From Bacteroidales bacterium UBA6229 (lineage in GTDB: Bacteria; Bacteroidota; Bacteroidia; Bacteroidales; F082), in the NCBI GenBank assembly GCA_002440975.1, contig DJWN01000133.1:1-26511 (forward strand): a DNA stretch of 26,511 nt, written 5' to 3'. Shown piece after piece: positions 1 to 7,950 of the stretch. Below the pieces are notes generated by a model that was not told the origin of the DNA, did not search any database, and saw only the letters and a list, made by a program, of their open reading frames with translations. How positions within the stretch are numbered: the first letter of the stretch is position 1; each line of letters begins with the position of its first letter. The position numbers and the translations under genes were made by a program.

Positions 1-23
1 GGTTTTTTAAGTTCTAGTTTCAT

Positions 24-66
24 AGGATAAAAAAATAAAGGGTTGAGAAGTCAGCTTCCCAACCCT
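24..66 (-). terminator. Rho-independent terminator of the E2 gene
   Basis: Read on the minus strand, an AGGGTTG / CAACCCT stem (39-45 with 60-66) is extended, after one mismatch, by GAAG/CTTC closing a 4-base loop. A T-rich tract of about 14 bases follows (24-38). It lies just past the stop codon of the E2 gene that ends at 87. Confidence 0.85.
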
Positions 67-86
67 GTTGAATTATTTGATATTTT

Positions 87-1415
87 TCAGATTTCTCTTT
101 CCGGATCAAAGTTTTCGAGTAATTCCTTCATTCGTTTCAGATACATGCCGGCCAGCGCGCCATCTACAATGCGGTGGTCGTAAGCCATCGAAAGAATCAT
201 GATATGACGGATTGCGATCACATCACCCATAGCCGTTTCGAGTACTGCAGGCTGTTTGCGAATGGCACCCACAGCAAGGATAGCCACCTGTGGCTGGTTG
301 ATGATGGGAGTACCGGTAAGACTGTCGAACGAACCAAAATTGGTAATCGTAAAGGTGCCTCCTTGTATTTCATCAGGTTCCAGCTTGTTGTTTCTGGCAC
401 GGTTTGCCAGGTCATTCACTGATTTGGTGATGCCCAGCAGGTTTTTCTCATCCACATTTTTAATCACCGGAACAATCAGGTTGCCGTTGGGGAGGGCAGT
501 GGCCATGCCGATGTTGATATTTTTACGAAGGATGATATTATAACCGTCAACAGAAGCATTTACTTGCGGGTAGTCTCTGAGTGCTTTGGCAGCAGCTTCG
601 AAGAAGATAGGTGTGTAGGTAATTTTTTGGCCTTCACGCTTCTGAAATTGATCTTTTACCTTGTTACGCCAGTTCACAACATTGGTTACGTCCACATCAA
701 TAAAAGAAGTAACATGAGGCGAAACCTGTTTCGACATAACCATGTGATCGGCAATAAGACGACGCATCCGATCCATTTCGATGATCTGATCGCCGGTGCC
801 GGCACTCACTTTTGGTGCTTCCATACTAACTGTTTTGGCTGGCAAAGACGTTGTTGACTTTTCTTTTGCAGGAGCATCCTGTGCTGGTTTTGCTGTTCTG
901 TTTTCGAGGTGGGCTAAAATATCATTTTTTGTTACCCGGCCTTCTTTTCCGCTTCCTTTGATGCTTTCGAGTTCTGCCAGACTAACATGCTCGGTTTTAG
1001 CGATTTGTTTTACCAAAGGAGAATAAAAGCGCTCTGAATCGGCGTAATTTACTGCTGTTTCTTTTGCAGTAACATCTTTATCAGCAGTGGTTTCAGCTTG
1101 TTTTTCTTCTGGTTTGTCAGTTTCTTTCTCTGCTTTTTGGGCTTCAGGTTTAGCAGCTTCTTCTTCATCTTCACCTTCCATCTCTACAATGGCAATCACC
1201 TTACCAACAGCCACAACCTCACCTTCATTATAAAGAGTTTCAACAATTTTTCCTTCAATAGGCGAAGGGATTTCGGAATCAACTTTATCGGTGGCTATCT
1301 CAACGATGGCATCATCTTCTTCCACAGTATCGCCAACTCCTTTGATCCAACGTGTAATTGTTGCTTCTATAACGCTTTCGCCCATTTTGGGCATTACGAT
1401 TTCAAATTTGGCCAT
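87..1415 (-). CDS. Dihydrolipoamide acyltransferase, E2 component of a 2-oxoacid dehydrogenase complex
   Basis: This 442-residue cytoplasmic protein should carry acyl groups on a swinging lipoyl arm and pass them to CoA in a pyruvate- or branched-chain-type dehydrogenase complex. An N-terminal lipoyl domain (about 1-78) has the lipoylated lysine K44 in EIATDKVDSEI. A charged Ala/Glu/Lys linker (80-125) follows, then a peripheral E1/E3-binding domain (about 130-172), a second linker and the catalytic domain (about 210-442). The catalytic motif DHRIVDGA supplies H414 and D418. There is one lipoyl domain. The start gives the canonical E2 N-terminus (MAKFEIVMPKMGES). No E1 or E3 gene is visible, so the substrate (pyruvate, branched-chain or 2-oxoglutarate) cannot be set. 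A TAATTTTG -7-like box on the minus strand (1493-1500) may drive it. Confidence 0.93.
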   Translation of the reverse strand: MAKFEIVMPKMGESVIEATITRWIKGVGDTVEEDDAIVEIATDKVDSEIPSPIEGKIVETLYNEGEVVAVGKVIAIVEMEGEDEEEAAKPEAQKAEKETDKPEEKQAETTADKDVTAKETAVNYADSERFYSPLVKQIAKTEHVSLAELESIKGSGKEGRVTKNDILAHLENRTAKPAQDAPAKEKSTTSLPAKTVSMEAPKVSAGTGDQIIEMDRMRRLIADHMVMSKQVSPHVTSFIDVDVTNVVNWRNKVKDQFQKREGQKITYTPIFFEAAAKALRDYPQVNASVDGYNIILRKNINIGMATALPNGNLIVPVIKNVDEKNLLGITKSVNDLANRARNNKLEPDEIQGGTFTITNFGSFDSLTGTPIINQPQVAILAVGAIRKQPAVLETAMGDVIAIRHIMILSMAYDHRIVDGALAGMYLKRMKELLENFDPEREI

Positions 1416-1492
1416 TTTGTATTCTTTTTTTGAAATATTTTGATCAATAATGTATTAAAAGCCAGTACACAGGTTTTGTTCACATGCGGCTG

Positions 1493-1500
1493 CAAAATTA
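1493..1500 (-). promoter_or_regulatory. Possible -7 promoter element for the E2 gene
   Basis: On the minus strand this reads TAATTTTG, matching the Bacteroidota -7 consensus TAnnTTTG, 78 bases before the E2 start. No TTG -33 element is seen at the expected spacing. It sits in the 255-base divergent gap 1416-1670, in which no gene is evident. Confidence 0.35.
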
Positions 1501-1637
1501 GGATAAATTTTGAAATTTGGAATAATTCTAAATTGAAAGCTTTTGCTTACAATACAATATAATAAAAGGGATTGTTTTAAATAATTTGATTTTGAAAATG
1601 CATATCAACAAAATTATCTGCTGTTATCAGAAATTAT

Positions 1638-1645
1638 TATTTTTG
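1638..1645 (+). promoter_or_regulatory. Possible -7 promoter element for the DUF3276 gene
   Basis: TATTTTTG matches TAnnTTTG and lies 26 bases before the ATG at 1671. A -33 TTG is not seen at 19-23 bases upstream, so the call rests on one element. Confidence 0.4.
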
Positions 1646-1670
1646 CCTTGAAACTTATCAAGCAAATAAT

Positions 1671-2039
1671 ATGGATAGCGCAATGGAAGATCAAGGAAGG
1701 CCAAACAAACGTGAAGAATTGTTTTCGAGGGCGATACGCGCAGGAAAGCGGACCTACTTTTTTGACGTAAAGGCAACGAGGCAAGACGAGCAATACCTGA
1801 CAATTACTGAAAGTAAGCGTCGGTTTAGCAACGAACAGGGCAAGTTTTTTTATGAAAAGCACAAGCTGTTCCTTTATCGCGAGGATTTTGAGAAATTCAT
1901 AAAAGGGCTGAACGACTCTGTTAAATTCATCGAAACGGGCGAAGTGACTGAGGATGACGAAGCAGAAACAACACTTCCAACGGATGAATCGGTTGATGTT
2001 TCTTTTGAAGATCTCGACAAATTAGACGAAGAAATCTAA
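1671..2039 (+). CDS. DUF3276 / PUR-domain nucleic-acid-binding protein
   Basis: This 122-residue protein matches the DUF3276 family, which adopts the PUR-alpha-like fold and is found in Bacteroidota and spirochaetes; the Borrelia relative BpuR binds DNA and RNA. The folded part (about 12-85) has alternating strands typical of the family, for example RTYFFDVKATRQDEQYLTI and KFFYEKHKLFLYREDFEKF. The C-terminal 35 residues are strongly acidic (EVTEDDEAETT onward) and probably disordered. The start may be ATG 1671 or ATG 1683 (MEDQGRPNKRE); both fit, and the second is closer to the conserved region. A terminator follows at once, so it is its own transcription unit although it precedes parAB. Its exact role is not visible from sequence. 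Confidence 0.85.
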   Translation: MDSAMEDQGRPNKREELFSRAIRAGKRTYFFDVKATRQDEQYLTITESKRRFSNEQGKFFYEKHKLFLYREDFEKFIKGLNDSVKFIETGEVTEDDEAETTLPTDESVDVSFEDLDKLDEEI

Positions 2040-2059
2040 GCTTTTGTTATAGTTATTTT

Positions 2060-2088
2060 AAAAGCTGCTCAGGCAGCTTTTACTTTTT
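2060..2088 (+). terminator. Rho-independent terminator after the DUF3276 gene
   Basis: A perfect 9-bp stem AAAAGCTGC / GCAGCTTTT (2060-2068 with 2073-2081) with a TCAG loop is followed by ACTTTTT. It separates the PUR gene from parA. Confidence 0.85.
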
Positions 2089-2134
2089 ATGACGAATTGT
2101 TCTGAAGCACGAATGTTGAAAAGTAAATGTTCAT

Positions 2135-2169
2135 TTGCTTCGGGCACCTGTTCGAAAAATGTATTTTTG
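2135..2169 (+). promoter_or_regulatory. Candidate parAB promoter
   Basis: A TTG (2135-2137) and TATTTTTG (2162-2169) match the Bacteroidota -33 and -7 elements, with 24 bases between them, slightly wider than usual. The -7 box lies 55 bases before the ParA ATG at 2225 and downstream of the preceding terminator. Confidence 0.45.
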
Positions 2170-2224
2170 TAGGGTGCTGCCTGATGGTAGTGGGATGAAT
2201 ATTTTAACAGAAAACCATTTATTT

Positions 2225-3019
2225 ATGGGTAAGACCATTGCGATAGCAAATCAAAAAGGCGGTGTTGGCAAAACTACTTCAGCCATCAACCTGGCTGCCA
2301 GCCTGGCTGTGCTTGAATATAAAACTTTAGTAGTCGATTTTGATCCGCAGGCTAATGCAACTTCCGGTGTAGGTTTCGATCCGAAAGAAATTGAAAACAG
2401 TGTGTATGAGTGTATCATCGATGGCATTCCACCCAAAGAGATTGTCCGCGAAACAGATACACCCTTTTTGCATATTATGCCTGCTCATATTGATCTGGTA
2501 GGGGCTGAGATTGAGATGATTAACCTGCCCAACAGGGAAAGGATGATGAAAAATGTGCTGGATCAGATCAAAGAGGAGTATGATTTTATCATCATCGACT
2601 GTTCGCCTTCGTTGGGTTTGCTTACCGTAAATGCTTTAACAGCAGCAGATTCGGTGATAATTCCTGTTCAGTGCGAATATTTTGCCCTCGAAGGATTAGG
2701 AAAGTTATTAAACACCATTAAGATTGTCCAGACGCGTCTGAACGAAAAACTCGACATCGAAGGCATACTTCTAACGATGTTCGACAGCCGTTTGCGCCTT
2801 TCAAAACAAGTGGTTGATGAAGTGAAAGCGCATTTTCAGACGATGGTGTTCGACACAATTATTAACAGAAACACGCGTTTGAGTGAAGCCCCCAGCTTTG
2901 GGCAAACCATAATAATGCACGATGCTACCAGCACTGGTGCCGTCAATTACTTAAACCTTGCCCGTGAAATACTTCGAAAGAATAACTTAAGCCCACAGGC
3001 AAAGGCAAAACAGGAATAA
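2225..3019 (+). CDS. parA: Chromosome-partitioning ATPase ParA/Soj
   Basis: This 264-residue ATPase binds DNA non-specifically when ATP-bound and works with ParB to segregate origins. The deviant Walker A KGGVGKTT occupies residues 11-18 (signature lysine K11, catalytic-loop K16). The A-prime motif DFDPQANAT is at 38-46 and Walker B IIIDCSPS at 122-129. The length is that of small chromosomal ParA (about 255-265 residues) with no N-terminal HTH. I chose ATG 2225 because the family begins with MGKTIAIANQKGG; an in-frame upstream TTG at 2135 would add 30 residues that overlap the candidate promoter. parB starts 13 bases after its stop, so the two are one operon. Confidence 0.95.
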   Translation: MGKTIAIANQKGGVGKTTSAINLAASLAVLEYKTLVVDFDPQANATSGVGFDPKEIENSVYECIIDGIPPKEIVRETDTPFLHIMPAHIDLVGAEIEMINLPNRERMMKNVLDQIKEEYDFIIIDCSPSLGLLTVNALTAADSVIIPVQCEYFALEGLGKLLNTIKIVQTRLNEKLDIEGILLTMFDSRLRLSKQVVDEVKAHFQTMVFDTIINRNTRLSEAPSFGQTIIMHDATSTGAVNYLNLAREILRKNNLSPQAKAKQE

Positions 3020-3032
3020 ATCGAAAACAAAA

Positions 3033-3944
3033 ATGACAGCGAGTTCAGGAAAATCGAAGAAAAGAGCGTTGGGACGCGGGCTTGAAGCAATACTGCAAAG
3101 TCCGGATACCGATATTACATCAGCCGATATTTCGGGTAATTATGTGGCCGGAGCAATTGCCGAGATTGCACTTGAAAAAATTGAAGCAAACCCTTTCCAG
3201 CCCCGAACCGAATTTGATGATATGGCCTTGCGTGAACTCGCTGCTTCCATTAAGAACCAGGGAGTAATTCAGCCAGTTACGGTGCGAAAACTGGGGTACG
3301 ATAAATACCAGCTGATTTCGGGCGAAAGAAGGCTGCGTGCCTCCAAAATTGCCGGATTGACTACAATTCCTGTTTTTATCCGGGTAGCGAATGACGAACA
3401 GATGCTCGAAATGGCACTCATCGAGAATATCCACAGAGAGAATCTTAATGCTGTGGAAGTAGCCATTTCGTATCAGCGTCTGATCGAAGAATGTGCGCTG
3501 ACTCAGGAACAGCTTAGCGAGAGGGTAGGGAAGAGCCGGTCAACAATAACGAATTTTTTGCGGTTATTAAAATTGCCTCCCGAAGTGCAGGTAGCTTTGC
3601 GCGATGGCCATATCACTATGGGACATGCCAGAGCTTTGATAAATTTGGATAGTTCTGAACAACAGTTGATTATTTTGCAACAAATTGTTGAGGAAGAACT
3701 TAATGTAAGACAGGTCGAGGCATTGGTAAGAGCGGTGAATACACCCCGGAATAAATCGAAATCCACGCCAAAACAAAAAAGCAGTATTCCGGATTACCAC
3801 AAAGAAAAAGTGAAACAGCTTGAACAGCAATTGAACACAAAAATTTCTATTAAGCGCAACAGTAAAGGCAAAGGTAGTATTCTGATAAGTTTTGCTGATG
3901 ACTCTGGTTTTGACAAGTTGATTGCACAATTGGCAAATGATTAA
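3033..3944 (+). CDS. parB: Chromosome-partitioning protein ParB/Spo0J
   Basis: This 303-residue CTP-dependent DNA clamp nucleates at parS and stimulates ParA. The N-terminus has the GRGL motif (RALGRGLEAIL, 11-21) by which ParB activates the ParA ATPase. The ParB/Srx domain (about 40-135) contains the CTP-box segment GERRLRAS at 97-104 and ENIHRENLNAVE at 131-142. The parS-binding HTH region (about 156-182) reads LTQEQLSERVGKSRST. A basic Lys/Gln-rich linker (about 235-265) leads to the C-terminal dimerisation domain. It sits 13 bases after parA and 6 bases before the DUF5683 gene, so all three are probably one transcript. No convincing parS was found in this window. Confidence 0.95.
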   Translation: MTASSGKSKKRALGRGLEAILQSPDTDITSADISGNYVAGAIAEIALEKIEANPFQPRTEFDDMALRELAASIKNQGVIQPVTVRKLGYDKYQLISGERRLRASKIAGLTTIPVFIRVANDEQMLEMALIENIHRENLNAVEVAISYQRLIEECALTQEQLSERVGKSRSTITNFLRLLKLPPEVQVALRDGHITMGHARALINLDSSEQQLIILQQIVEEELNVRQVEALVRAVNTPRNKSKSTPKQKSSIPDYHKEKVKQLEQQLNTKISIKRNSKGKGSILISFADDSGFDKLIAQLAND

Positions 3945-3950
3945 ATTGTT

Positions 3951-4523
3951 ATGAATCGGTCAGTTTTATTGACTTTTTTTGTTTTGTTTTTCCTTGCATT
4001 GAGTCTTAATGCTCAAGAGCCTGAAAGCAGCGCAAAAGTTAAAAAACCTCATTCGCCGCATAAAGCAACGATATACTCTGCAATTCTTCCAGGCTTGGGA
4101 CAAGCCTATAACCGCAAGTATTGGAAAGTTCCGGTGGTTTATGCCGGAATAGGAACCATTTATTATTTTGCAAGCACCAACGGCAAAATGTATCGCAAAG
4201 CACGTGAAGCCTACAATTATGTTTCAAGCGAAAGTGATTATCCTATTGATAATGACTTTGTTGATAAATATACAGCACAGGATTTGCAAACAATCAGAGA
4301 TTATTACCGGCGAAATATGGAACTTAGCTGGGTAGTGATGGGGCTCTGGTACGTGGTGAATATTATTGACGCTACGGTGGACGCTCATTTTTTTGATTAT
4401 GATATTTCGGAGGATTTGTCCCTTAGGGTTGAACCAATAATAACGCACGATCAACTGTTTGGAGAGATTCCACATTCGTATGCCGGTATGCAGGCTGGGC
4501 TAAGTATTAAGATTAAGTTTTGA
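3951..4523 (+). CDS. DUF5683-family exported/membrane protein
   Basis: This 190-residue protein fits the Bacteroidota family DUF5683, of unknown function. A signal peptide or first membrane segment covers residues 1-21 (ending SLNAQ). The conserved segment ATIYSAILPGLGQAYNRKYW (about 39-58) runs into a hydrophobic helix, and a second hydrophobic helix lies near 125-140 (WVVMGLWYVVNIIDATVDAH). It begins 6 bases after the parB stop with no promoter between, so it should be expressed with parAB. That linkage is seen in other Bacteroidota, but whether it takes part in segregation is not known. No catalytic motif is apparent. Confidence 0.8.
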   Translation: MNRSVLLTFFVLFFLALSLNAQEPESSAKVKKPHSPHKATIYSAILPGLGQAYNRKYWKVPVVYAGIGTIYYFASTNGKMYRKAREAYNYVSSESDYPIDNDFVDKYTAQDLQTIRDYYRRNMELSWVVMGLWYVVNIIDATVDAHFFDYDISEDLSLRVEPIITHDQLFGEIPHSYAGMQAGLSIKIKF

Positions 4524-4526
4524 GTC

Positions 4527-4562
4527 TTTTGAACAGCATTTAGCCAAAATGTGCTATTTTCG
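4527..4562 (+). promoter_or_regulatory. Candidate dapB promoter
   Basis: TTTTG (4527-4531) and TATTTTCG (4555-4562, one mismatch to TAnnTTTG) are separated by 23 bases and precede the dapB ATG at 4598. The site is plausible but degenerate; readthrough from parAB is also possible because no terminator is seen after 4523. Confidence 0.35.
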
Positions 4563-4597
4563 TGCCAAATCAATTGGTAGATTTTAGAAACAGTTTC

Positions 4598-5329
4598 ATG
4601 AAAACGATAAAGATTGCTTTGATAGGCTACGGACGCATGGGTAAGCTCATTGAAAAAATGGCCTTGGTACGCGGTCATCAAATCGTTGCCAAACTCGACA
4701 ACGAAAGAGACTGGCGCGAACAACTGGATCAGTTTGTGAAGGCAGATGTTGCCATTGAGTTTAGTCTTCCGGATAAGGTGGTCAACAATATCCATAAGTG
4801 TTTTGATGCAAATATTCCGGTTGTTGTTGGCACGACCGGTTGGTATCATCATTTAAATGAGGTGATTAGCTGGTGTGATGAACAAAAGCAGGCCATTTTT
4901 TATGCGTCTAATTTTAGTGTTGGCATGAATTTGATGTTTATGCTTACCAAAGAAATGAGTCAATTGGCAGCAAAATACGGATTCAGGATGAGATTATCCG
5001 AAAAACATCATCAGCATAAAGTAGATAAACCAAGTGGCACTGCGCTCGAAATTGCACGTTTGGTAAAAGAGTATCATCCGCTTATCAAAGGATATGCGCT
5101 GGAAGAAACCCCAAATCAGATGTTTTTACCGATTGAAGCGGTTCGCGAAGGAGAAGTGAATGGCCTGCATTGCCTGGAACTTTTTTCATCTGATGAAAAG
5201 CTAAGCCTGACGCACGAAGCCTTAAACAGAAACGGTTTTGCGCAAGGTGCTTTGATGGCTGCTGAGTTTTTGGTTGGGAAAAAAGGCGTATTTACTATGA
5301 ATGATTTATTGCAAACAGATGAAGATTAG
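4598..5329 (+). CDS. dapB: 4-hydroxy-tetrahydrodipicolinate reductase
   Basis: This 243-residue cytoplasmic enzyme performs the NAD(P)H-dependent reduction that yields tetrahydrodipicolinate in the lysine/meso-diaminopimelate pathway. The Rossmann motif GYGRMG is at 10-15, VGTTGW at 77-82 and ASNFSVGMN at 103-111. The substrate-binding and catalytic block EKHHQHKVDKPSGTA (135-149) supplies H137, H138 and K141. It is somewhat shorter than the E. coli enzyme (about 273 residues). I chose ATG 4598, which gives the family N-terminus MKTIKIALIGYGRMG; an upstream in-frame start at 4562 lies in the promoter region. The next gene starts inside its last codons, so they are translationally linked. Confidence 0.95.
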   Translation: MKTIKIALIGYGRMGKLIEKMALVRGHQIVAKLDNERDWREQLDQFVKADVAIEFSLPDKVVNNIHKCFDANIPVVVGTTGWYHHLNEVISWCDEQKQAIFYASNFSVGMNLMFMLTKEMSQLAAKYGFRMRLSEKHHQHKVDKPSGTALEIARLVKEYHPLIKGYALEETPNQMFLPIEAVREGEVNGLHCLELFSSDEKLSLTHEALNRNGFAQGALMAAEFLVGKKGVFTMNDLLQTDED

Positions 5330-5795
5330 CAAATCACGCTATATTATTCCTGGCCTATTGGTTTTGATTTATGCCTCATTCATCTTTACAAATTGTTCAG
5401 GTTCCAGGAAACTTGTCGGTAATAAGAATGATTCATCGGATAGTTGCCTGAATCTTAATATCTCGGATAATAAGGCCGACAAAATTAACGGCAGAGCTTA
5501 CGACATAATTTCATTTGATCTGGTTGGTGATTGTCTGCATACTGTTGTGATGTACAGCGGAGGCTGCAGTATCCCGCAAAAGAGGGTGAATTTGATTAAA
5601 ATCGAAAATGAACCTTACCCAAAACAGGCCTTGATTGATTTGGTGATTTCTAATGATGACGCCTGCCGTGAGATGATAACCGACAGTATTTCAATTGATT
5701 TGTCCTATCTTAATGCTATGGCACGCGATGGAGGCATTCTTATCAGATTTGATGGTCAGCAAAAAGATTTTTTTTATGCATTGCCGTTCAGGTGA
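5319..5795 (+). CDS. Predicted lipoprotein of unknown function
   Basis: This 158-residue protein has a hydrophobic N-terminus ending in a lipobox-like FTNC, with C26 as the likely lipidated residue followed by SGSRK. It is probably anchored in the inner or outer membrane facing the periplasm. The mature part is mostly beta-strand-like, with three further cysteines (near SDSCLNL, GDCLHTV and GGCSIP) plus DDACRE, so disulfides are possible. I do not recognise a family. ATG 5319 overlaps the last 11 bases of dapB and is preferred over an upstream in-frame start at 5301, because it gives a standard signal peptide. The dapB overlap and the 75-base gap to lepB suggest one operon. Confidence 0.7.
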   Translation: MKISKSRYIIPGLLVLIYASFIFTNCSGSRKLVGNKNDSSDSCLNLNISDNKADKINGRAYDIISFDLVGDCLHTVVMYSGGCSIPQKRVNLIKIENEPYPKQALIDLVISNDDACREMITDSISIDLSYLNAMARDGGILIRFDGQQKDFFYALPFR

Positions 5796-5870
5796 TTACG
5801 AATTATTAACAAAATCCCGGCCGGCCTTTGAGTTCACTTTCCTAATTTAGCACTTTCAAAAAACAGTATC

Positions 5871-7385
5871 ATGCTTGCACTGATTATTATCATTCCGTTG
5901 CTTTTTACCATTCCAACAATTTTTGCCTGGCAGTTATTTGCCAAGGCCGGAAAAACGCCTTTTCTGAGTTTAATTCCATTCTACAACCTTTATGTACTGT
6001 TGCAGATTATTAAAAAACCTTTGTGGTGGTATATATTGCTTTTGATTCCTTTTCTTAATGTGTTTGTGTATATGCTGATGCTCGTTGAGTTGGTAAAGTG
6101 TTATGGAAAGTATGGCCTGGGAGAACAATTTTTGGCTGTGGTAGTTCCAATTATATATCTGCCCTGGATCAGTGCCGACAAAAAGCTTACCTACCACGAT
6201 CCTTCGGTAACCGAGCGTCCGAAGAAAGGACCGGTGCGCGAATGGCTGGATGCAATCATTTTTGCCGTGGTAGCTGCCACCATTATCCGCACCTTTTTAA
6301 TAGAAGCCTATACCATTCCCACTTCAAGTATGGAGAAATCACTTTTAGTAGGCGATTTTTTGTTTGTGAGTAAGATGAGCTATGGCCCAAAAATCCCGAA
6401 TACACCGCTGGCGTTTCCGTTTGTTCATCATACCTTGCCCTGGAGCCAGACTTCAAAAAGTTATGTTGAATGGATCAAACTGCCTTTTTATCGCTTTGCA
6501 GGTCTGGGAAATGTTGAACGCAATGATGCTGTTGTGTTTAACTATCCGGCCGGTGATACGGTAAGCGACAGATTCCAGAGTAATGTGAGCTATTATTCCT
6601 TAGTGCGCGAATATGGAAGAGAAAGGGTTTGGACAGATAAGAGAAATTTTGGTAATATTATTGCCCGTCCGGTTGATAAGCGCGAAAACTATATCAAACG
6701 GGGGGTAGGCTTGCCGGGAGATACGATTCGAATCGTAAAATCTGAGTTGTATGTGAATGGCAGCAAGGCTGATTCGCCTGTCACACTACAGTTTAAGCAT
6801 CTTGTGAAAACGGATGGAACTATGATCAATCAGCGAGTTATGGATCGGTATGCTATTACTGAAGGTAAGCGTCTCAGCCAACCAGATGAATACATGCTTT
6901 GGATCAGTGATGCGGTTGCGGATGAATTGAGAAAACTACCAAATGTGAGAAGCATCGAAAGAGTAATAGAATCGCCCGAAACCTGGGATCCGGAAGTTTT
7001 CCCGAATTCTGAAGAGTTTAAATGGAATATCGATAATTTTGGACCACTTTGGATTCCTGAAAAGGGAAGAACAATTCAGCTAACTACCAAAAATCTTCCT
7101 TTGTATGAGCGTATTATCACAGCTTATGAAGGAAATTCTCTGGAAGTAAAAGATGGGAGTATTCTGATAAATGGTTCTCCTGCTTCTGAATACACCTTTA
7201 TGATGAATTATTATTGGATGATGGGCGATAATCGTCATAACTCTGCTGATTCACGCATTTGGGGATTTGTGCCTGAAGATCATGTTGTTGGTAAAGCTGT
7301 TTTTGTCTGGCTGTCGCTTGATCCCAACAAATCATTATTTGGCGGTAAAATCCGTTTTAATAAGTCGATGCGTGTTGTAAATTAA
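5871..7385 (+). CDS. lepB: Signal peptidase I (S26 family), long Bacteroidota form
   Basis: This 504-residue membrane-bound Ser/Lys protease removes signal peptides from exported proteins. The first about 105 residues are hydrophobic with about three membrane helices and resemble the DUF5684 domain found in Bacteroidota signal peptidases. A further helix (about 127-145) leads into the catalytic domain. Box B is IPTSSMEKSL with nucleophile S153; the general base is K276 in NYIKRGVGLPGD; box E is GDNRHNSADSR (452-462). About 160 residues separate the K276 box from box E, far more than in E. coli LepB, so there is a large inserted periplasmic cap. The dapB-lipoprotein-lepB order suggests co-transcription, though a 75-base gap precedes this gene. 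Confidence 0.93.
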   Translation: MLALIIIIPLLFTIPTIFAWQLFAKAGKTPFLSLIPFYNLYVLLQIIKKPLWWYILLLIPFLNVFVYMLMLVELVKCYGKYGLGEQFLAVVVPIIYLPWISADKKLTYHDPSVTERPKKGPVREWLDAIIFAVVAATIIRTFLIEAYTIPTSSMEKSLLVGDFLFVSKMSYGPKIPNTPLAFPFVHHTLPWSQTSKSYVEWIKLPFYRFAGLGNVERNDAVVFNYPAGDTVSDRFQSNVSYYSLVREYGRERVWTDKRNFGNIIARPVDKRENYIKRGVGLPGDTIRIVKSELYVNGSKADSPVTLQFKHLVKTDGTMINQRVMDRYAITEGKRLSQPDEYMLWISDAVADELRKLPNVRSIERVIESPETWDPEVFPNSEEFKWNIDNFGPLWIPEKGRTIQLTTKNLPLYERIITAYEGNSLEVKDGSILINGSPASEYTFMMNYYWMMGDNRHNSADSRIWGFVPEDHVVGKAVFVWLSLDPNKSLFGGKIRFNKSMRVVN

Positions 7386-7427
7386 GATATTCGCAAACAA
7401 GTTTTATAAATATTTAGCTAGATAACT

Positions 7428-7865
7428 ATGAAGAAAGCAAAAATTGAAACCGAAAAAGGTACCATGATTGTTGAATTGTATGATGATGACGCACCTAAAA
7501 CCGTGGAGAATTTTATCAGCCTAATTCAGAAAGGCTTTTATGATGGTCTTACTTTCCATAGAGTAATACCCAATTTCGTAGTTCAGGGCGGTTGTCCCAA
7601 AGGCGATGGCACCGGAGGCCCTGGTTATACCATAAATTGTGAGCTTGACGGGGAAAAGCAACGACATGATCGCGGTGTGTTGTCAATGGCTCATGCCGGA
7701 AGAAATACGGGTGGTTCCCAGTTTTTCATCTGTCACAGTCGCGAAAATACTGCGCATCTGGATCGTAATCATACTGTTTTTGGTAAGGTGATTGAAAATA
7801 TCGAAGTGGTTGATAGGATACGACAGGGAGATAAAATGATTAAACTCAGTGTTTTTGAAGAGTAG
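7428..7865 (+). CDS. Cyclophilin-type peptidyl-prolyl cis-trans isomerase
   Basis: This 145-residue single-domain cyclophilin has no signal peptide, so it is probably cytoplasmic. It accelerates prolyl isomerisation during folding. The active site FHRVIPNFVVQGG has the catalytic R45, F50 and Q53, with valine at 51 where many cyclophilins have Met. The core motif NTGGSQFFI is at 93-101, and LDRNHTVFGKV (111-121) closes the pocket. It starts 42 bases after lepB on the same strand and ends just before a strong terminator, so it may be the last gene of the dapB-lepB unit. Its own promoter is not evident. Confidence 0.93.
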   Translation: MKKAKIETEKGTMIVELYDDDAPKTVENFISLIQKGFYDGLTFHRVIPNFVVQGGCPKGDGTGGPGYTINCELDGEKQRHDRGVLSMAHAGRNTGGSQFFICHSRENTAHLDRNHTVFGKVIENIEVVDRIRQGDKMIKLSVFEE

Positions 7866-7900
7866 TTTCAAAGCATTGCCTTTTTTAATCCTATACAATA

Positions 7901-7939
7901 AAAAAAACACCGAAAACGTACAGTTTTCGGTGGTTTTTG
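7901..7939. terminator. Bidirectional terminator shared by the cyclophilin gene and tRNA-Ser
   Basis: A perfect 10-bp stem CACCGAAAAC / GTTTTCGGTG (7908-7917 with 7923-7932) has a 5-base loop. It is followed by GTTTTTG on the plus strand and by a run of seven Ts on the minus strand (7901-7907). It can therefore stop both the plus-strand cyclophilin transcript and the minus-strand tRNA transcript. Confidence 0.88.
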
Positions 7940-7950
7940 TTGATCTTCTG

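Noticed and set aside
1098..1433. 111-codon plus-strand ORF opposite the E2 gene
   Set aside because: It is very Phe-rich and lies antisense to the E2 lipoyl domain and linker, which have clear homology on the minus strand; it is a shadow of Lys/Glu codons.
2135..2224. TTG-initiated extension adding 30 residues to ParA
   Set aside because: ParA homologues begin at MGKTIAIANQKGG, and the extension covers the candidate promoter.
4195..4214. CACGTGAA core in the DUF5683 gene as a possible parS site
   Set aside because: Only about 9 of 16 positions match the usual parS palindrome and the left half does not pair with the right half. A genome-wide parS search or ParB ChIP would be decisive.
5815..5850. 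CCGGCCGG palindrome and TAATTTAG before lepB as a terminator or promoter
   Set aside because: No T-run follows the palindrome, and the -7-like box has a mismatch with no correctly spaced TTG.
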